Notes: generated from the letters alone by a model not told the origin. DNA of 64,000 bases from Pseudomonas sp. AN-1 (GCF_034057115.1 NZ_CP139195.1:1302001-1366000); one strand, 5' to 3'; counted from the stretch's first letter, positions 17,224-26,223 are shown. Numbers and translations are program-made.

Positions 17224-17243
17224 CCCCGCCCTTCGGGGTGGGG
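17224..17243 (+). terminator. hairpin after the cas operon
   Basis: An 8-bp stem (CCCCGCCC with GGGTGGGG, one G-T pair) closed by a TTCG loop and followed by CTTTCC. It lies 7 bp after csx2 and before the next promoter element. The T-run is short, so intrinsic termination may be partial. Confidence 0.5.
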
Positions 17244-17262
17244 CTTTCCGCTCTACAACCTG

Positions 17263-17306
17263 ACAAGCTTGCCTGCAGAAGCACTCCCACTCCTTCACCC
17301 CATACT
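17263..17306 (+). promoter_or_regulatory. island bipartite promoter element
   Basis: ACAAGCTTGCCT, then 26 bp, then CATACT (17301-17306), 45 bp before the VWA gene. One of the best matches to the shared pattern. Confidence 0.6.
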
Positions 17307-17351
17307 GGCCACCGACAGCACATTGCCCCAGGCCACGAAGGAGATACCGGG

Positions 17352-18017
17352 ATGCACTACCCGCTGATTCACGCCACCGACCTGATCGACAACCCGTCGC
17401 CGCGCTGCCCCTGCCTGGTCGTGCTCGACACCTCGGCCTCCATGTCCGGCGCCCCCATCGCCCAGCTCAACAGCGGCCTGCAGCAGTTCATCGCCGAGCT
17501 CAATGCCGATGAAGTGGCCGCCTGCTCCGTCGAGCTGGCCGTGCTCACCGCCGGCAGCCGTGTCCAGCAGGCCCTGCCCTTCACCACCGCCATGCACCTG
17601 GAGAGCTGCGCGCCCTTCTCGGCCAGTGGCCTGACGCCGCTGGGCGAGGCCGTGACGCGCGGGCTGGACATGCTCGAACAGCGCAAGGCCGAGTACCGCC
17701 AGAACGGCGTGGCCTACTACCAGCCCTGGCTGGTGGTGATCAGCGACGGCGTCCCGACCGACGACTGGCAGGCCGCCGCACAACGGGCGCGCAGCATGGC
17801 CGAACAGCGCAAGCTGGTGTCGCTGATGGTCGGCGTCAACGATGCCGACATGCAGGTCCTCGGCCAGTTCAGCAACCGCCCGGCGCTCAGGCTCGAGGGC
17901 CTGAACTTCGCCGCGTTCTTCCAGTGGCTGTCGGCCAGCATGAGCCGCGTCTCGGCCTCGGCATCCACCACGGCAGGCGTCGTGCTGCCGGCCATCGACG
18001 GCTGGGCCAGCATCTGA
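17352..18017 (+). CDS. VWA-domain protein, TerY-like (TerY-P triad)
   Basis: 221 residues from the ATG at 17352 with a GGAGAT site. It is a single von Willebrand A domain: the MIDAS motif VVLDTSASMSG (DxSxS), a threonine in SGLTPLGEAV, and the third metal aspartate in VISDGVPTDDW. Length and motif order fit TerY. TerY-type VWA proteins occur with a kinase and a PP2C phosphatase in the TerY-P triad described in Ter-related stress systems; the next two genes supply exactly these. It may serve as a metal-dependent scaffold or phosphorylation target. Confidence 0.85.
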   Translation: MHYPLIHATDLIDNPSPRCPCLVVLDTSASMSGAPIAQLNSGLQQFIAELNADEVAACSVELAVLTAGSRVQQALPFTTAMHLESCAPFSASGLTPLGEAVTRGLDMLEQRKAEYRQNGVAYYQPWLVVISDGVPTDDWQAAAQRARSMAEQRKLVSLMVGVNDADMQVLGQFSNRPALRLEGLNFAAFFQWLSASMSRVSASASTTAGVVLPAIDGWASI

Positions 18018-18073
18018 GCGGCCACGCCGCTCTCCCAGTCCATCCGTCCGCCCCGCCACGAGGAACCGTTGCC

Positions 18074-19063
18074 GTGAGCCATGCCCACTCGACCGTCTAC
18101 GACCTGAACCACCAGCCCCAGATCCTCGGCGACAAGCTGGCCCAGGGCGGCGAAGGTGAGATCTACCCGCTGCGCGATCGCCCGGAGGTTCTCCTCAAGC
18201 GCTACCACCCGGCCCATCTGGCCAGGCGCGGTGCGGCCCTGCAGGCCAAGATCGAGGCCATGCGCAGCCTTGCCGCCCTGCGCCAGGACCGGAACCTCGC
18301 CTGGCCGCTGATCCATGCCTTCGACGAGCAGCGCAACTGGGTGGGCTACTGCATGTACCGCGGCAAGGGCGTGCCGATGTTCAAGCTGGCCCATGCCCTG
18401 CTCTACCAGAAGCACTTCCCCGGCCTGGACCGCCGCCGCCTGGTCGGCTACCTGTGCGCCCTGACCAGCCAGGTGCAGGCCCTGCATGCCCAGCAGGTCA
18501 TGGTCGGCGACTACAACCTCAACAACTTCCTCTGCGACCCCGACAGCGACGCCGTCAGCTTCATCGACTGCGACAGCTACCAGATCCGCATCGCCGGCAG
18601 GCACTACCCCTGCCCGGTCGGCAGCGCCGACATGACCGCCAAGGAGCAGCAGAACCAGCCCTTCGAGCAACTGGTCCGCACCCCGCAGAGCGAGGCGTTC
18701 TCCCTGGCCATCATCCTGTTCAAGGTGCTGATGCTGGGCCGTCACCCCTACGACATCGTCGGTGGCGATGACCCGGTGCAGAACCTCTGCCGCGGCGACT
18801 TCGCCTACGGCATCGGCAACCGGGGCATCCCCAGGGGGCACTGGTACAACATCTGGAGCCACATGCCGCACCGGCTCAAGACGCTGTTCATCCAGACCTT
18901 CAGCGAAGGCGCGGATCACCCGGAGCGCCGCCCCACTCCGGCCGAGTGGCACGAGGCCCTGAGCCTCTACCAGCGGGAGATGGACAAGGGCTGGCATGCC
19001 ACCGACATCAAGCCGCCCCAGCCGAAACCCCAGGCCTACCGCGGCAGCCGCAGCCACGCCTGA
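18074..19063 (+). CDS. serine/threonine kinase-fold protein of the TerY-P triad
   Basis: 329 residues from a GTG at 18074 with GAGGAA 8 bp upstream. Kinase motifs appear in order: the glycine loop LAQGGEGEIYPL, the ATP lysine in EVLLKRYHP, the catalytic-loop variant MVGDYNLNNFLCD (D and N kept; HRD replaced by VGD), and SFIDCDSYQI in place of DFG (aspartate kept). The catalytic aspartates are present, so it may be active. A proline-rich tail ends the protein. It is 56 bp after the VWA gene and 35 bp before the phosphatase, so it belongs to one operon. Confidence 0.82.
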   Translation: MSHAHSTVYDLNHQPQILGDKLAQGGEGEIYPLRDRPEVLLKRYHPAHLARRGAALQAKIEAMRSLAALRQDRNLAWPLIHAFDEQRNWVGYCMYRGKGVPMFKLAHALLYQKHFPGLDRRRLVGYLCALTSQVQALHAQQVMVGDYNLNNFLCDPDSDAVSFIDCDSYQIRIAGRHYPCPVGSADMTAKEQQNQPFEQLVRTPQSEAFSLAIILFKVLMLGRHPYDIVGGDDPVQNLCRGDFAYGIGNRGIPRGHWYNIWSHMPHRLKTLFIQTFSEGADHPERRPTPAEWHEALSLYQREMDKGWHATDIKPPQPKPQAYRGSRSHA

Positions 19064-19098
19064 ACAGCATCCGATCAGTCACCCCGAGGAAGCCTGCC

Positions 19099-20142
19099 AT
19101 GACCGACCAACTCCCCCAACGCCTGCGCGGCCGGCGCAAGGCTCAGAAAATGAACGCCCGGACCGTTGCAATGCCGACACCGCCGGCAGACAGCACAGAA
19201 CAGGCGGACCCCGCCACCCAGGCGCCGGCCACCGTCCTGCAGCAGGCGGAGCCTGAGGCACCCCCTGCGCCGCTCCCGCCGGCCCTGCTGCTGAACGACC
19301 AGCGCAGCTGGCAGTCCGTGCACGAAGCCGTCGTCGGCCTGTCGCACCGCAACGCCAACCCACCGCTGCCTTGCCAGGATGCCGCACTCGGCCGCTGCCA
19401 GCCGCGCCCCACCCTGCTGGTCGCCGATGGCGCCGGCAGCGCCGCCCTGTCCGAAGTCGGCGCCCAGGCCGTGGTCGGCGCCACGGCTCGCCTCCTGCAC
19501 ACCCTCGACAAACAGGTCGCCGGCCTGCTCGATGGGCCGGTCACCGCGCAGGAGCCGGACAGCCACGACCTGCAGGCGCGCAACTTCTCCCTGCTGCTGG
19601 TCAAGCATGCCAGGGGCGTACTCGACGACCTGGCCGAGCAGCACCGCCGCCCGGCGCGGGACTTCCGCTGCACCCTGCTGCTGATCGTCGCCGGCACGGC
19701 ACGGGCGCTGTGGCTGAAGATCGGCGACGGCGCGCTGGTGTTCGAGCGGCGCAGCCGGCAGGCCGATGGCAGCCTGCAGGCCGAGCTGCACACCCTGGGC
19801 GCGCCGGGCAAGGGCGAGTTCGCCAACACCACCCAGTTCATCGACGACCGGCTCAGCCCTGCCGACGTGCAGAGCGGCCTGCTCGAGCTTCGGGACATCA
19901 CCGGCCTGGCCGCCATGAGCGACGGCGCGGCCGAGAAGCTGATCGCCCAGGATGGCAGCCGCGTCGCCAGGCAGCTCGGGCACTGGCTGGAGGCCCTGCG
20001 CCAGGGCAAGCTGCCGCGCCGCGACCTGACCCGCAGCTTCTACAGCGAGGCGTTCTGCAGCGGCACCAGTGGCGACGACTGCAGCATCGCCCTGCTGGCC
20101 AGCGAGATCGCGATGGCGAGCGAGCCGCAGCCCGCCGGGTGA
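19099..20142 (+). CDS. PP2C-family protein phosphatase of the TerY-P triad
   Basis: 347 residues from the ATG at 19099 with a GAGGA site. A ~65-residue Pro/Ala/Gln-rich low-complexity N-terminus precedes a PP2C domain: LPCQDAALG, LLVADGAGSAA (metal DG), a KIGDGALVF strand, LAAMSDGAAEKL and SGDDCSIALL (final metal aspartates). The phosphatase would reverse the kinase encoded just upstream. The triad sits between the cas operon and array 2 with its own island promoter element, so it is likely part of the same defence response; the target is unknown. Confidence 0.83.
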   Translation: MTDQLPQRLRGRRKAQKMNARTVAMPTPPADSTEQADPATQAPATVLQQAEPEAPPAPLPPALLLNDQRSWQSVHEAVVGLSHRNANPPLPCQDAALGRCQPRPTLLVADGAGSAALSEVGAQAVVGATARLLHTLDKQVAGLLDGPVTAQEPDSHDLQARNFSLLLVKHARGVLDDLAEQHRRPARDFRCTLLLIVAGTARALWLKIGDGALVFERRSRQADGSLQAELHTLGAPGKGEFANTTQFIDDRLSPADVQSGLLELRDITGLAAMSDGAAEKLIAQDGSRVARQLGHWLEALRQGKLPRRDLTRSFYSEAFCSGTSGDDCSIALLASEIAMASEPQPAG

Positions 20143-20243
20143 GGCCGGGCGACGGCAAGGGCTTGCGCAGCCAGGCGCGCAGGATGACACTCTGCACCGG
20201 CAAGGGCCGCATCACCGGCGCTTGCCCCGCTCGGGAACGCAGG

Positions 20244-20339
20244 AATTGATCAAATTTTCATCAACTTTCTGTTCAAAAAACGATCACCCTTTTGCCCTGT
20301 GCAAGGTTCTGATTTACAAGGGATTTTTTTGCCGCTAGA
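20244..20339 (+). promoter_or_regulatory. CRISPR leader 2
   Basis: A ~96-bp near-copy of leader 1 (TTGATCAAATTTTCATCAAC start, GATTTACAAGGGATTTTTTT near the end), immediately before array 2. The main differences are in the second TGATCA word, which here reads TGTTCA, and at CGATCACC. Confidence 0.85.
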
Positions 20340-20641
20340 GTCCGACGGACTACCCCGCCTCGTAGGGGATTAAGACGCTACGAGTCTCAGCTCACAGAGC
20401 GAAGCTGTTGTCCGACGGACTACCCCGCCTCGTAGGGGATTAAGACATTGCTCAATAGTCCGTTCGACAACTCCTGTAGGTCCGACGGACTACCCCGCCT
20501 CGTAGGGGATTAAGACGCGCACTTTGCTGCCCATGTCGAATATTTGCTTTGTCCGACGGACTACCCCGCCTCGTAGGGGATTAAGACCCCCAGATGTCGC
20601 CAGTAAGGTATTGGTCATAGGTCCGACGGACTACCTCACCT
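20340..20641 (+). CRISPR. CRISPR array 2 (5 repeats, 4 spacers)
   Basis: 37-bp repeats identical to array 1 start at 20340, 20410, 20480 and 20551. The fifth (from 20621) is degenerate after about 16 bp. Spacers are 33-34 bp. Same orientation as array 1, leader on the left. Together with the preceding 100 bp and the following promoter element, the 700 bp between the PP2C gene and the RNase H-like gene are fully accounted for. Confidence 0.96.
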
Positions 20642-20664
20642 CCGTTCGCCTACCTAAGAAGGCA

Positions 20665-20709
20665 AGGCAAACTTGCCTCCCCCACCTTCTTCTCCCGCCC
20701 TGCCAGACT
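20665..20709 (+). promoter_or_regulatory. island bipartite promoter element (variant)
   Basis: AGGCAAACTTGCCT, a longer inverted repeat with CAAACTTG instead of CAAGCTTG, then 25 bp, then CAGACT (20704-20709). It lies 130 bp before the RNase H-like gene, further from the start than in the other cases. Confidence 0.4.
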
Positions 20710-20839
20710 GCGCTCTGCCAGCGGCGCCCGGCTCCACCATAGCCACGCGGGATTTTCCCCGGCGGCCCCGGTAAAGTAGCGCCGGCCAACGGCAGCCTGT
20801 GCGCTGGCCGCCTCGACCCGGATGAAGAAAGGAACTCAC

Positions 20840-23551
20840 ATGCCCATCAGCCTGTTGCTGCCCGCCTGCCCTGACCGCCTGCCCGACGACATCGCCGCAG
20901 CGCAGCCGCTCGATCTCGGCGAGTCCGACTGGCACGACCCTGTCCGCATCGCCGCCGCGCTGGACCGGTTGTCGGGGGTCGACTGCCTGCTGGGCAGCGA
21001 CCTCACGCCGCCGCAGGTCTGGCTGCTGGCGGCGCGGGCCTTTCCGCAGGCCCGGCCGTGGTACTTCTGCCATGCCGACGCACAGTGGCAGGATCTCGCC
21101 CAGGCGGATCAGCCGGACGCCAGCGCGGCACCGATCCCATCCGCAGAGCCCACTCCCGCCGCCAGCGAACAGCCCGGAGCGAGCGCCAGCCCGGCGCCGG
21201 CAGCCCGTCCGGTCGAGCGCGCCTCCGGCATCCTGTGCGACTGGCCGGACAAGGACCTGATCGGCAAGAGCTTCCTGTACGCCTCCTGGGGTAGCGACAA
21301 GCCGGAAAACCGCCGCCAGCTCGACGAGATCGAGGAGGAAGCCTGGAGCCGTGCCGCGCGCAACCCCGGCCTGCCGGACATCGTCGCCAAGGCCCGCCGC
21401 AATGGCGAGCTGGCCTGCGAACTGGCCGGCGCGCTGCTGCGCCAGCTGGATCGCGCCGGCGATGCCGAGGTGGAGGCCTGGATCGAGCAGGCCTGCGCCG
21501 GCAACCATGAGCGGGTACGCGGCCACCTGCAGGTGACCCTGAAGAAGTGGCGCGAGCGCCGCCAGGGCCTGCAGCAGCGCCACGCCGGCCAGCGCGCCTA
21601 TGTCTCGTCCCTGCAGCCGGTCGAGCTGGTCGACGGCCATCACCCCAACAGCCTGCGCCACCTGCCCCCGGCCAGCGCCTGGCAGGTATGCATCGACGAA
21701 ACCGGCGTGCTGTTCGACGAGCAGGCCGATGCCCTCAACAGCACCGACAGCAAGCTCGGCCGCCTGGTCGCGCTGGCGCTGCCCGAGGGCGTCAGCCTGC
21801 CGCCGCTGGCCAGGGGCTTCCATGCCACCAGCGCACCGGCCCGTCAGGTCGACGAGGCCCTGCAGCGGCTGCTGCACGCGCCCATCGGCATCTTCGGCTT
21901 CACCGTGCAGGACCCGGCCGTGCACACCAGCCACTGGATCGGCCATGTCCAGCAGCTGGTGCGCTGGGTGCTGCTGCAGCTGCCGATCGAGGCCGGCCAG
22001 CCGTGCCGGGTGGATGTACGGATCGAGCAGAACGTCGGCTATCAGCTCCGCGACAGCCTGCGCGCCCTGGCCGAGACCCTGGAAGGCGAGCTGCGCCGCC
22101 TGGAGCCGCAGCGCCACGCCGGCCTGCACCTGTCGCTGAGCTTCATGGACAAGCAGCACCCGCTCAACGGCTACGTCGACGCGCTGGCCTTCACCTGGGG
22201 CAGCCAGGCGGCGGAAAGCCGCGACCGCCTGAAGAAGTCGGCACTGGCCGGGCGCTGCCTGCTGCGCCCCGGCGATCACGCCCTGGAGCGCCTGTACCTG
22301 GCGCTCAGCAGCACCCGCCCGCTGGCACCTGCCGACTGGTACGAGCTGTGCTCGGCTGCCGCCAGCGAACCGGCCGGCGGCCTGCTCGGCCACTTCCTCG
22401 CCCGCCTCGGCGAGCGCGTGCACGAGCACCCGGGCATCTGGCAGGGCTATCTGGACGAGGTGCGCCAGCGCCAGCGCCTCAAGCAGTACCACCTCGACAG
22501 CCTGGGGCACGCACTGGCCTGGCTGGAGCACTGCAGCCCGGCCGGCCTGACCCTGCCGGCGGCCCAGCGCCTGCAGCTGGAAACCGCGCGTCTGGCCGCC
22601 GAGAACCATCGCGGGCTGGTCAACCGGCAGCGCATCCTGACCTGCCTGCAACTGGCCGGCCAGCTGCGCGACGAGGCGCCGGCCGAAGCCTGCGAAGCCA
22701 TCCTGCGCCTGGCCGTCAGCACCGCCAACAACTTCGAGTTCGACGCCCTGCGTGCGGCCATCGAGGAGTGGCTCGCGCAGCCGGTCGCCGTGCCGGGTCT
22801 GCTCAACCATGCCAAGCTGCATTCGACGCTCGGCCAGCTCTGTGCCTTCAGCGCGGAGCCCGGGCCGGCCATCGAGCACTTCGAGCGTGCGCTGGCCTGT
22901 TTCGCCCGGCTGTCCGACCCGGCGCAGGCAGCCCGCGAGATGGCCCAGACCACCAGCTACCGGCTGACCGCCGGCATGGATGCGCCCGACCACGACCCGC
23001 AGCAGCTGCTCGACGCGCTGTGCCGGCACCTCGGCGCCCAGCTCGGCAAGCACGATGCCGCGGAGATCAGCCGCAGCCTCGCCTGCTCCGGCCAGGGGCT
23101 CCGCTACCCCCATCACCTGTGGCTGCGCGCACTGGTCACCTTCCCCGACGCCGCCGGTGCGGCGCGGGCCAGCTACCTGCAGCAGCAGAAGCAATGGCAG
23201 AGCGGCGACGATCATCCCTGGCCGCTGATCGAAGCCTACCGCGCCTGGCTGCTGCACGACGCCGGACAGGCACGCCAGGCCGGCGAGCGCCTGCAGGCGG
23301 CCATCGACGCCTGCGCCGACGCAGACAACGGCGCCACCCTGCACTGGATGGCCGAAGTGCTGCGCGCCCTGGCCGGCGCGCTCGGCCTGGAGCAGGTCGA
23401 GCACAGCTCGGCGCAGGCCCGCGAGCAGCTGCGTCAGCGCCTGCTGCACGCACCGCATGCGGCCCTGGCGCAGTTCGCCAGCGCCGGACCGCTGGCGCGT
23501 GACGCCATCCTCGCGGCGCTGCGCCAGTGCCTGCCCTTCAACTTCCACTGA
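20840..23551 (+). CDS. large protein with RNase H-like (DUF3800-like) core and helical repeats
   Basis: 903 residues from the ATG at 20840, chosen over 20822 because AGGAA lies 7 bp upstream. Residues ~92-135 are an Ala/Pro/Ser-rich linker. The central region has AWQVCIDETG (D286, E287), then VDVRIEQN, then LSLSFMDKQHPLNG (D437) and YVDALAFTWG (D447): the strand-plus-acidic pattern of the RNase H-like DUF3800 fold. From about residue 480 on the protein is helical, with TPR-like stretches such as GPAIEHFERALACFARLS. It is 14 bp before a Card1-like CARF nuclease gene, so the two are co-expressed. I do not know a named CRISPR family for it. A nuclease effector controlled by or assisting the CARF partner is an inference. 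Confidence 0.6.
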   Translation: MPISLLLPACPDRLPDDIAAAQPLDLGESDWHDPVRIAAALDRLSGVDCLLGSDLTPPQVWLLAARAFPQARPWYFCHADAQWQDLAQADQPDASAAPIPSAEPTPAASEQPGASASPAPAARPVERASGILCDWPDKDLIGKSFLYASWGSDKPENRRQLDEIEEEAWSRAARNPGLPDIVAKARRNGELACELAGALLRQLDRAGDAEVEAWIEQACAGNHERVRGHLQVTLKKWRERRQGLQQRHAGQRAYVSSLQPVELVDGHHPNSLRHLPPASAWQVCIDETGVLFDEQADALNSTDSKLGRLVALALPEGVSLPPLARGFHATSAPARQVDEALQRLLHAPIGIFGFTVQDPAVHTSHWIGHVQQLVRWVLLQLPIEAGQPCRVDVRIEQNVGYQLRDSLRALAETLEGELRRLEPQRHAGLHLSLSFMDKQHPLNGYVDALAFTWGSQAAESRDRLKKSALAGRCLLRPGDHALERLYLALSSTRPLAPADWYELCSAAASEPAGGLLGHFLARLGERVHEHPGIWQGYLDEVRQRQRLKQYHLDSLGHALAWLEHCSPAGLTLPAAQRLQLETARLAAENHRGLVNRQRILTCLQLAGQLRDEAPAEACEAILRLAVSTANNFEFDALRAAIEEWLAQPVAVPGLLNHAKLHSTLGQLCAFSAEPGPAIEHFERALACFARLSDPAQAAREMAQTTSYRLTAGMDAPDHDPQQLLDALCRHLGAQLGKHDAAEISRSLACSGQGLRYPHHLWLRALVTFPDAAGAARASYLQQQKQWQSGDDHPWPLIEAYRAWLLHDAGQARQAGERLQAAIDACADADNGATLHWMAEVLRALAGALGLEQVEHSSAQAREQLRQRLLHAPHAALAQFASAGPLARDAILAALRQCLPFNFH

Positions 23552-23565
23552 GCCGGGAGCCCGCC

Positions 23566-24855
23566 ATGGACAGCCCCGCCCTGCAGCCGATGGCCTATGT
23601 CTGCCTGGTCTCCAGCTACAACCTGCCGGAGCTGGAGGCCTGCCTGCTGCGCCGCCCTAGCGACGCACTGCTGGTGGTGAGCGATGGCTTCATCGCCGGG
23701 GCGCAGCGCCTGCGCCAACGCCTGGAGAGCAACCTGGCCGGCATCCGCGTGCACATGCTGCACCAGAGCGAAACCGGCCAGCCGCTGGACGGCGACGACC
23801 TGCTGCAAGGCCAGCAGTGGGTGCGGGACGTCCTGCTGCCGCGCCTGCACGGGCTCGCACGGGAGAGCAAGGAGGCGCGGCTGAACCTCACCGGCGGAAC
23901 CAAGGCGATGGCGGTGGCGCTGCTGCATGGCTGCCGCTGGCAGAGCGTGGACTACCGCGCCCAGGGCCGCCGCGAGCTGCAGGTGCTGCGCGCGGAATCC
24001 GCCGGGGAACGGCCGGGACTGGACTTCCATGCCCTGCCCCGGCTGCCGGTGCCGGATGTGTCGCCGCTGGAGGTGGCGCTGCTGCACGGCAACGACGTGC
24101 ACATCGGCAAGCCCAGCCGCATCGCCAGCCGGCATCCCGAGGCCAGCCTGCAACTGGCCGAGACGCTCTGGCAAGCGCTGGCCGGGGAGGATGCGGACCT
24201 GCTCCTGCTGTTCGAGCGCCTGGAGTGGCTGTGGAGCGAGGAGAGCAAGGAGCCGGCCTATGTCTGCAACCTGCTGACCCTGCCGTGGCGCGAGTTTCTC
24301 GCCGGCCGGAGCTGCCCGGACGGGCTGCTCGCCTGGCTGGAGCGCTTTCGCGCCCTGGCCCCGGACTGCCTGCACTGGGATGGCGAAACCCTGACCCTGC
24401 CGGGCAATGGCGCCCACAAGCTGGCCAAGGATCTGCGTGCCTGGATCAGCGGCACCTGGCTGGAGCAGTTGGCCTACCGCTGGCTGCGCGAGGCGGGGAC
24501 TCCCCACGAGGCCATCGCCCTCAACCTGAAGAGCGGCCTCGTGCCCGGCAACAGCAGCAGCCAGCGCGAGGCCGACCTGCTGGTGCACTACCGCAGCATC
24601 ACTTCGCTGGTCGAAGCCAAGGCAGGCCTGCCGCCGGGCGGCTCGCCGGCCGAACTGGAGCAGCAGGTGTCCAGCCTCGGCGACCGCTTCGGACGCACCC
24701 GCAAGAGCCTGCTGCTCGGCCCGCTGCTGCAGCGCCGCCTGCGCGGCGAAGGACGCTGGGAAAGCTTCCAGTTGCGCTGCAAGGCCAACAGCGTGATCCT
24801 CTGCACCGGCAAGGCCGAGCTGCTGGATTTTGTCGCCGGCCGGGGCGGACAGTGA
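23566..24855 (+). CDS. Card1/Can2-like CARF nuclease (DUF1887-type)
   Basis: 429 residues from the ATG at 23566 (GGGAG upstream). The N-terminal CARF domain has the classic ligand loop ARLNLTGGTKAMAVALLHG, with N107 and TGGTK. The C-terminal PD-(D/E)xK nuclease has READLLVHYRSITSLVEAKA, giving D337, E350 and K352. This architecture matches Card1/Can2, which is activated by cA4 to cut single-stranded DNA, RNA or supercoiled DNA. It is the third layer of defence after Cmr4 and Csx2. The stop codon lies at the first base of leader 3, as for the second cas2 with leader 1. Confidence 0.85.
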   Translation: MDSPALQPMAYVCLVSSYNLPELEACLLRRPSDALLVVSDGFIAGAQRLRQRLESNLAGIRVHMLHQSETGQPLDGDDLLQGQQWVRDVLLPRLHGLARESKEARLNLTGGTKAMAVALLHGCRWQSVDYRAQGRRELQVLRAESAGERPGLDFHALPRLPVPDVSPLEVALLHGNDVHIGKPSRIASRHPEASLQLAETLWQALAGEDADLLLLFERLEWLWSEESKEPAYVCNLLTLPWREFLAGRSCPDGLLAWLERFRALAPDCLHWDGETLTLPGNGAHKLAKDLRAWISGTWLEQLAYRWLREAGTPHEAIALNLKSGLVPGNSSSQREADLLVHYRSITSLVEAKAGLPPGGSPAELEQQVSSLGDRFGRTRKSLLLGPLLQRRLRGEGRWESFQLRCKANSVILCTGKAELLDFVAGRGGQ

Positions 24856-24949
24856 TTGATCAAATTTTCATCAACTTTTCGATCAAAAAACGATCAGCGT
24901 TTTGCCATGGTCAAAATACTGATTTACAAGGGATTTTTGGATCGCTAGA
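24853..24949 (+). promoter_or_regulatory. CRISPR leader 3
   Basis: A ~97-bp leader copy, the most diverged of the four (TTTTGCCATGGTCAAAATAC in the middle, GGATTTTTGGATCGCTAGA at the end). It directly precedes array 3. Confidence 0.83.
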
Positions 24950-25615
24950 GTCCGACGGACTACCCCGCTTCGTAGGGGATTAAGACGCAGTCACCTCGGC
25001 GATGAAGACGCGGCAATGGTCCGACGGACTACCCCGCTTCGTAGGGGATTAAGACTCGAGACCAACGCTTGGATGGCCGAAGGATCGGGTCCGACGGACT
25101 ACCCCGCTTCGTAGGGGATTAAGACACGGCAGTCGGTTCTCCACGACCTACTCACACTGTCCGACGGACTACCCCGCTTCGTAGGGGATTAAGACCTCAA
25201 GGGCGAGGCGATCCACGGCCTGCCCGGCCGTCCGACGGACTACCCCGCTTCGTAGGGGATTAAGACGTGAGGCGGTTCATGGTGCTGTTGCGGCCCTGGC
25301 GTCCGACGGACTACCCCGCTTCGTAGGGGATTAAGACACCTTCGCTGACCATGCCGGCTACATCGTTGGTCCGACGGACTACCCCGCTTCGTAGGGGATT
25401 AAGACCCCCTCAGTCAGCGTGTCCCCTACAAGGTTCCGTCCGACGGACTACCCCGCTTCGTAGGGGATTAAGACTTGCCGCCGGCACCCACTACCGCAGG
25501 ATTGACGGTCCGGCGGACTACCCCGCTTCGTAGGGGATTAAGACAAGCGACTGCGAACTGCCGCGTTCTGGGTGTTGAGTCCGACGGACTGCCCCGCTTC
25601 GCAGGGAGTAAATGC
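24950..25615 (+). CRISPR. CRISPR array 3 (10 repeats, 9 spacers)
   Basis: 37-bp repeats with GCTTCG in place of GCCTCG in the central loop, starting at 24950, 25019, 25089, 25159, 25230, 25301, 25369, 25438, 25508 and 25579. Spacers are 31-34 bp. Repeat 9 has one change (GTCCGGCGG), and repeat 10 is degenerate along its whole length. This is the longest array of the window. Leader left, plus-strand orientation. Some open frames cross it but they are only repeat translations. Confidence 0.97.
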
Positions 25616-25707
25616 ATTTGCGTTTCCGCCTCACGCCGCCTTTCCCCCGCACCACCCTGTGAGCAGCCCACCCCGGAGCGGGCCACCCTCCCCCCGCATC
25701 GCCCCTC

Positions 25708-25751
25708 ACAAGCTTGCCTCCCGACTGCCACCCCCGCCACGACGGCACACT
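25708..25751 (+). promoter_or_regulatory. island bipartite promoter element
   Basis: ACAAGCTTGCCT, then 26 bp, then CACACT (25746-25751), 33 bp before the small acidic gene at 25785. Confidence 0.6.
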
Positions 25752-25784
25752 GTCGCCATTCCCCACGACGACAGGAGCACGCCG

Positions 25785-26009
25785 ATGAACCAACTCTGCG
25801 CAGGACTCAACCACCTCGGCCGGGCCGAGGCGCAGCGTCTCTGGGAAGAGCGCCTGCGCCAGTGCAGCGCCCCCGTGCGCGCCGAATCCAGCGACGGCGC
25901 AGCGCCGGAAAGCCAGGACAGCGACTGGCTCGACGGCCTCGACCACGAGGCGTGGGAAGAACTGCTGGGCGGCCCCGACGAGGGCTGGTTCGAGGGCCAC
26001 TACGGCTGA
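25785..26009 (+). CDS. small acidic protein, unknown
   Basis: 74 residues from the ATG at 25785 with AGGAG upstream. A helical first half (MNQLCAGLNHLGRAEAQRLW) is followed by a very acidic second half rich in Trp, Asp and Glu (DWLDGLDHEAWEELLGGPDE). There are no known motifs. The clear ribosome site and its own copy of the island promoter element argue that it is a real gene. Small acidic proteins can act as inhibitors, antitoxins or nucleic-acid mimics, but nothing here shows which. Confidence 0.55.
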   Translation: MNQLCAGLNHLGRAEAQRLWEERLRQCSAPVRAESSDGAAPESQDSDWLDGLDHEAWEELLGGPDEGWFEGHYG

Positions 26010-26023
26010 GGCCCCGCGCCGAC

Positions 26024-26067
26024 ACAAGCTTGCGAACGTCGGCCCGATCCGGCGCCACCGCCATACT
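26024..26067 (+). promoter_or_regulatory. island bipartite promoter element
   Basis: ACAAGCTTGCGA, then 26 bp, then CATACT (26062-26067), 33 bp before the 40-residue membrane peptide gene. Confidence 0.6.
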
Positions 26068-26100
26068 TGCCCCAGCCCACAGACCACCGGAGTACACGCC

Positions 26101-26223
26101 ATGAAAGAGCTCGCCTTCCTCGTCCTGGGCATGGTGATTGGCGGCGTCATCGCCACCAAGGCCGCCGAGGGCAAGAACCTCGAGCGGGAACTGGACCGCG
26201 AGCGGGCACGCAGGGCGCCCTGA
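26101..26223 (+). CDS. 40-residue single-pass membrane peptide
   Basis: MKELAFLVLGMVIGGVIATK is a short hydrophobic helix with GxxxG-like glycines. A charged tail with alternating Glu, Arg and Lys follows. GGAG lies 7 bp before the ATG, and an island promoter element is placed exactly as for its neighbours. It precedes the LRAT-like gene by 56 bp and is probably co-transcribed with it. Such peptides can anchor or regulate a partner, or be toxic to the membrane; the sequence alone does not decide. Confidence 0.55.
   Translation: MKELAFLVLGMVIGGVIATKAAEGKNLERELDRERARRAP

Noticed and set aside
20654-23548. 964-codon open frame on the minus strand opposite the RNase H-like gene
   Set aside because: Antisense shadow of a GC-rich gene; no start site, low-complexity translation, no family match.
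25351-25533. 60-codon open frame in array 3
   Set aside because: Translation of repeats and spacers only.
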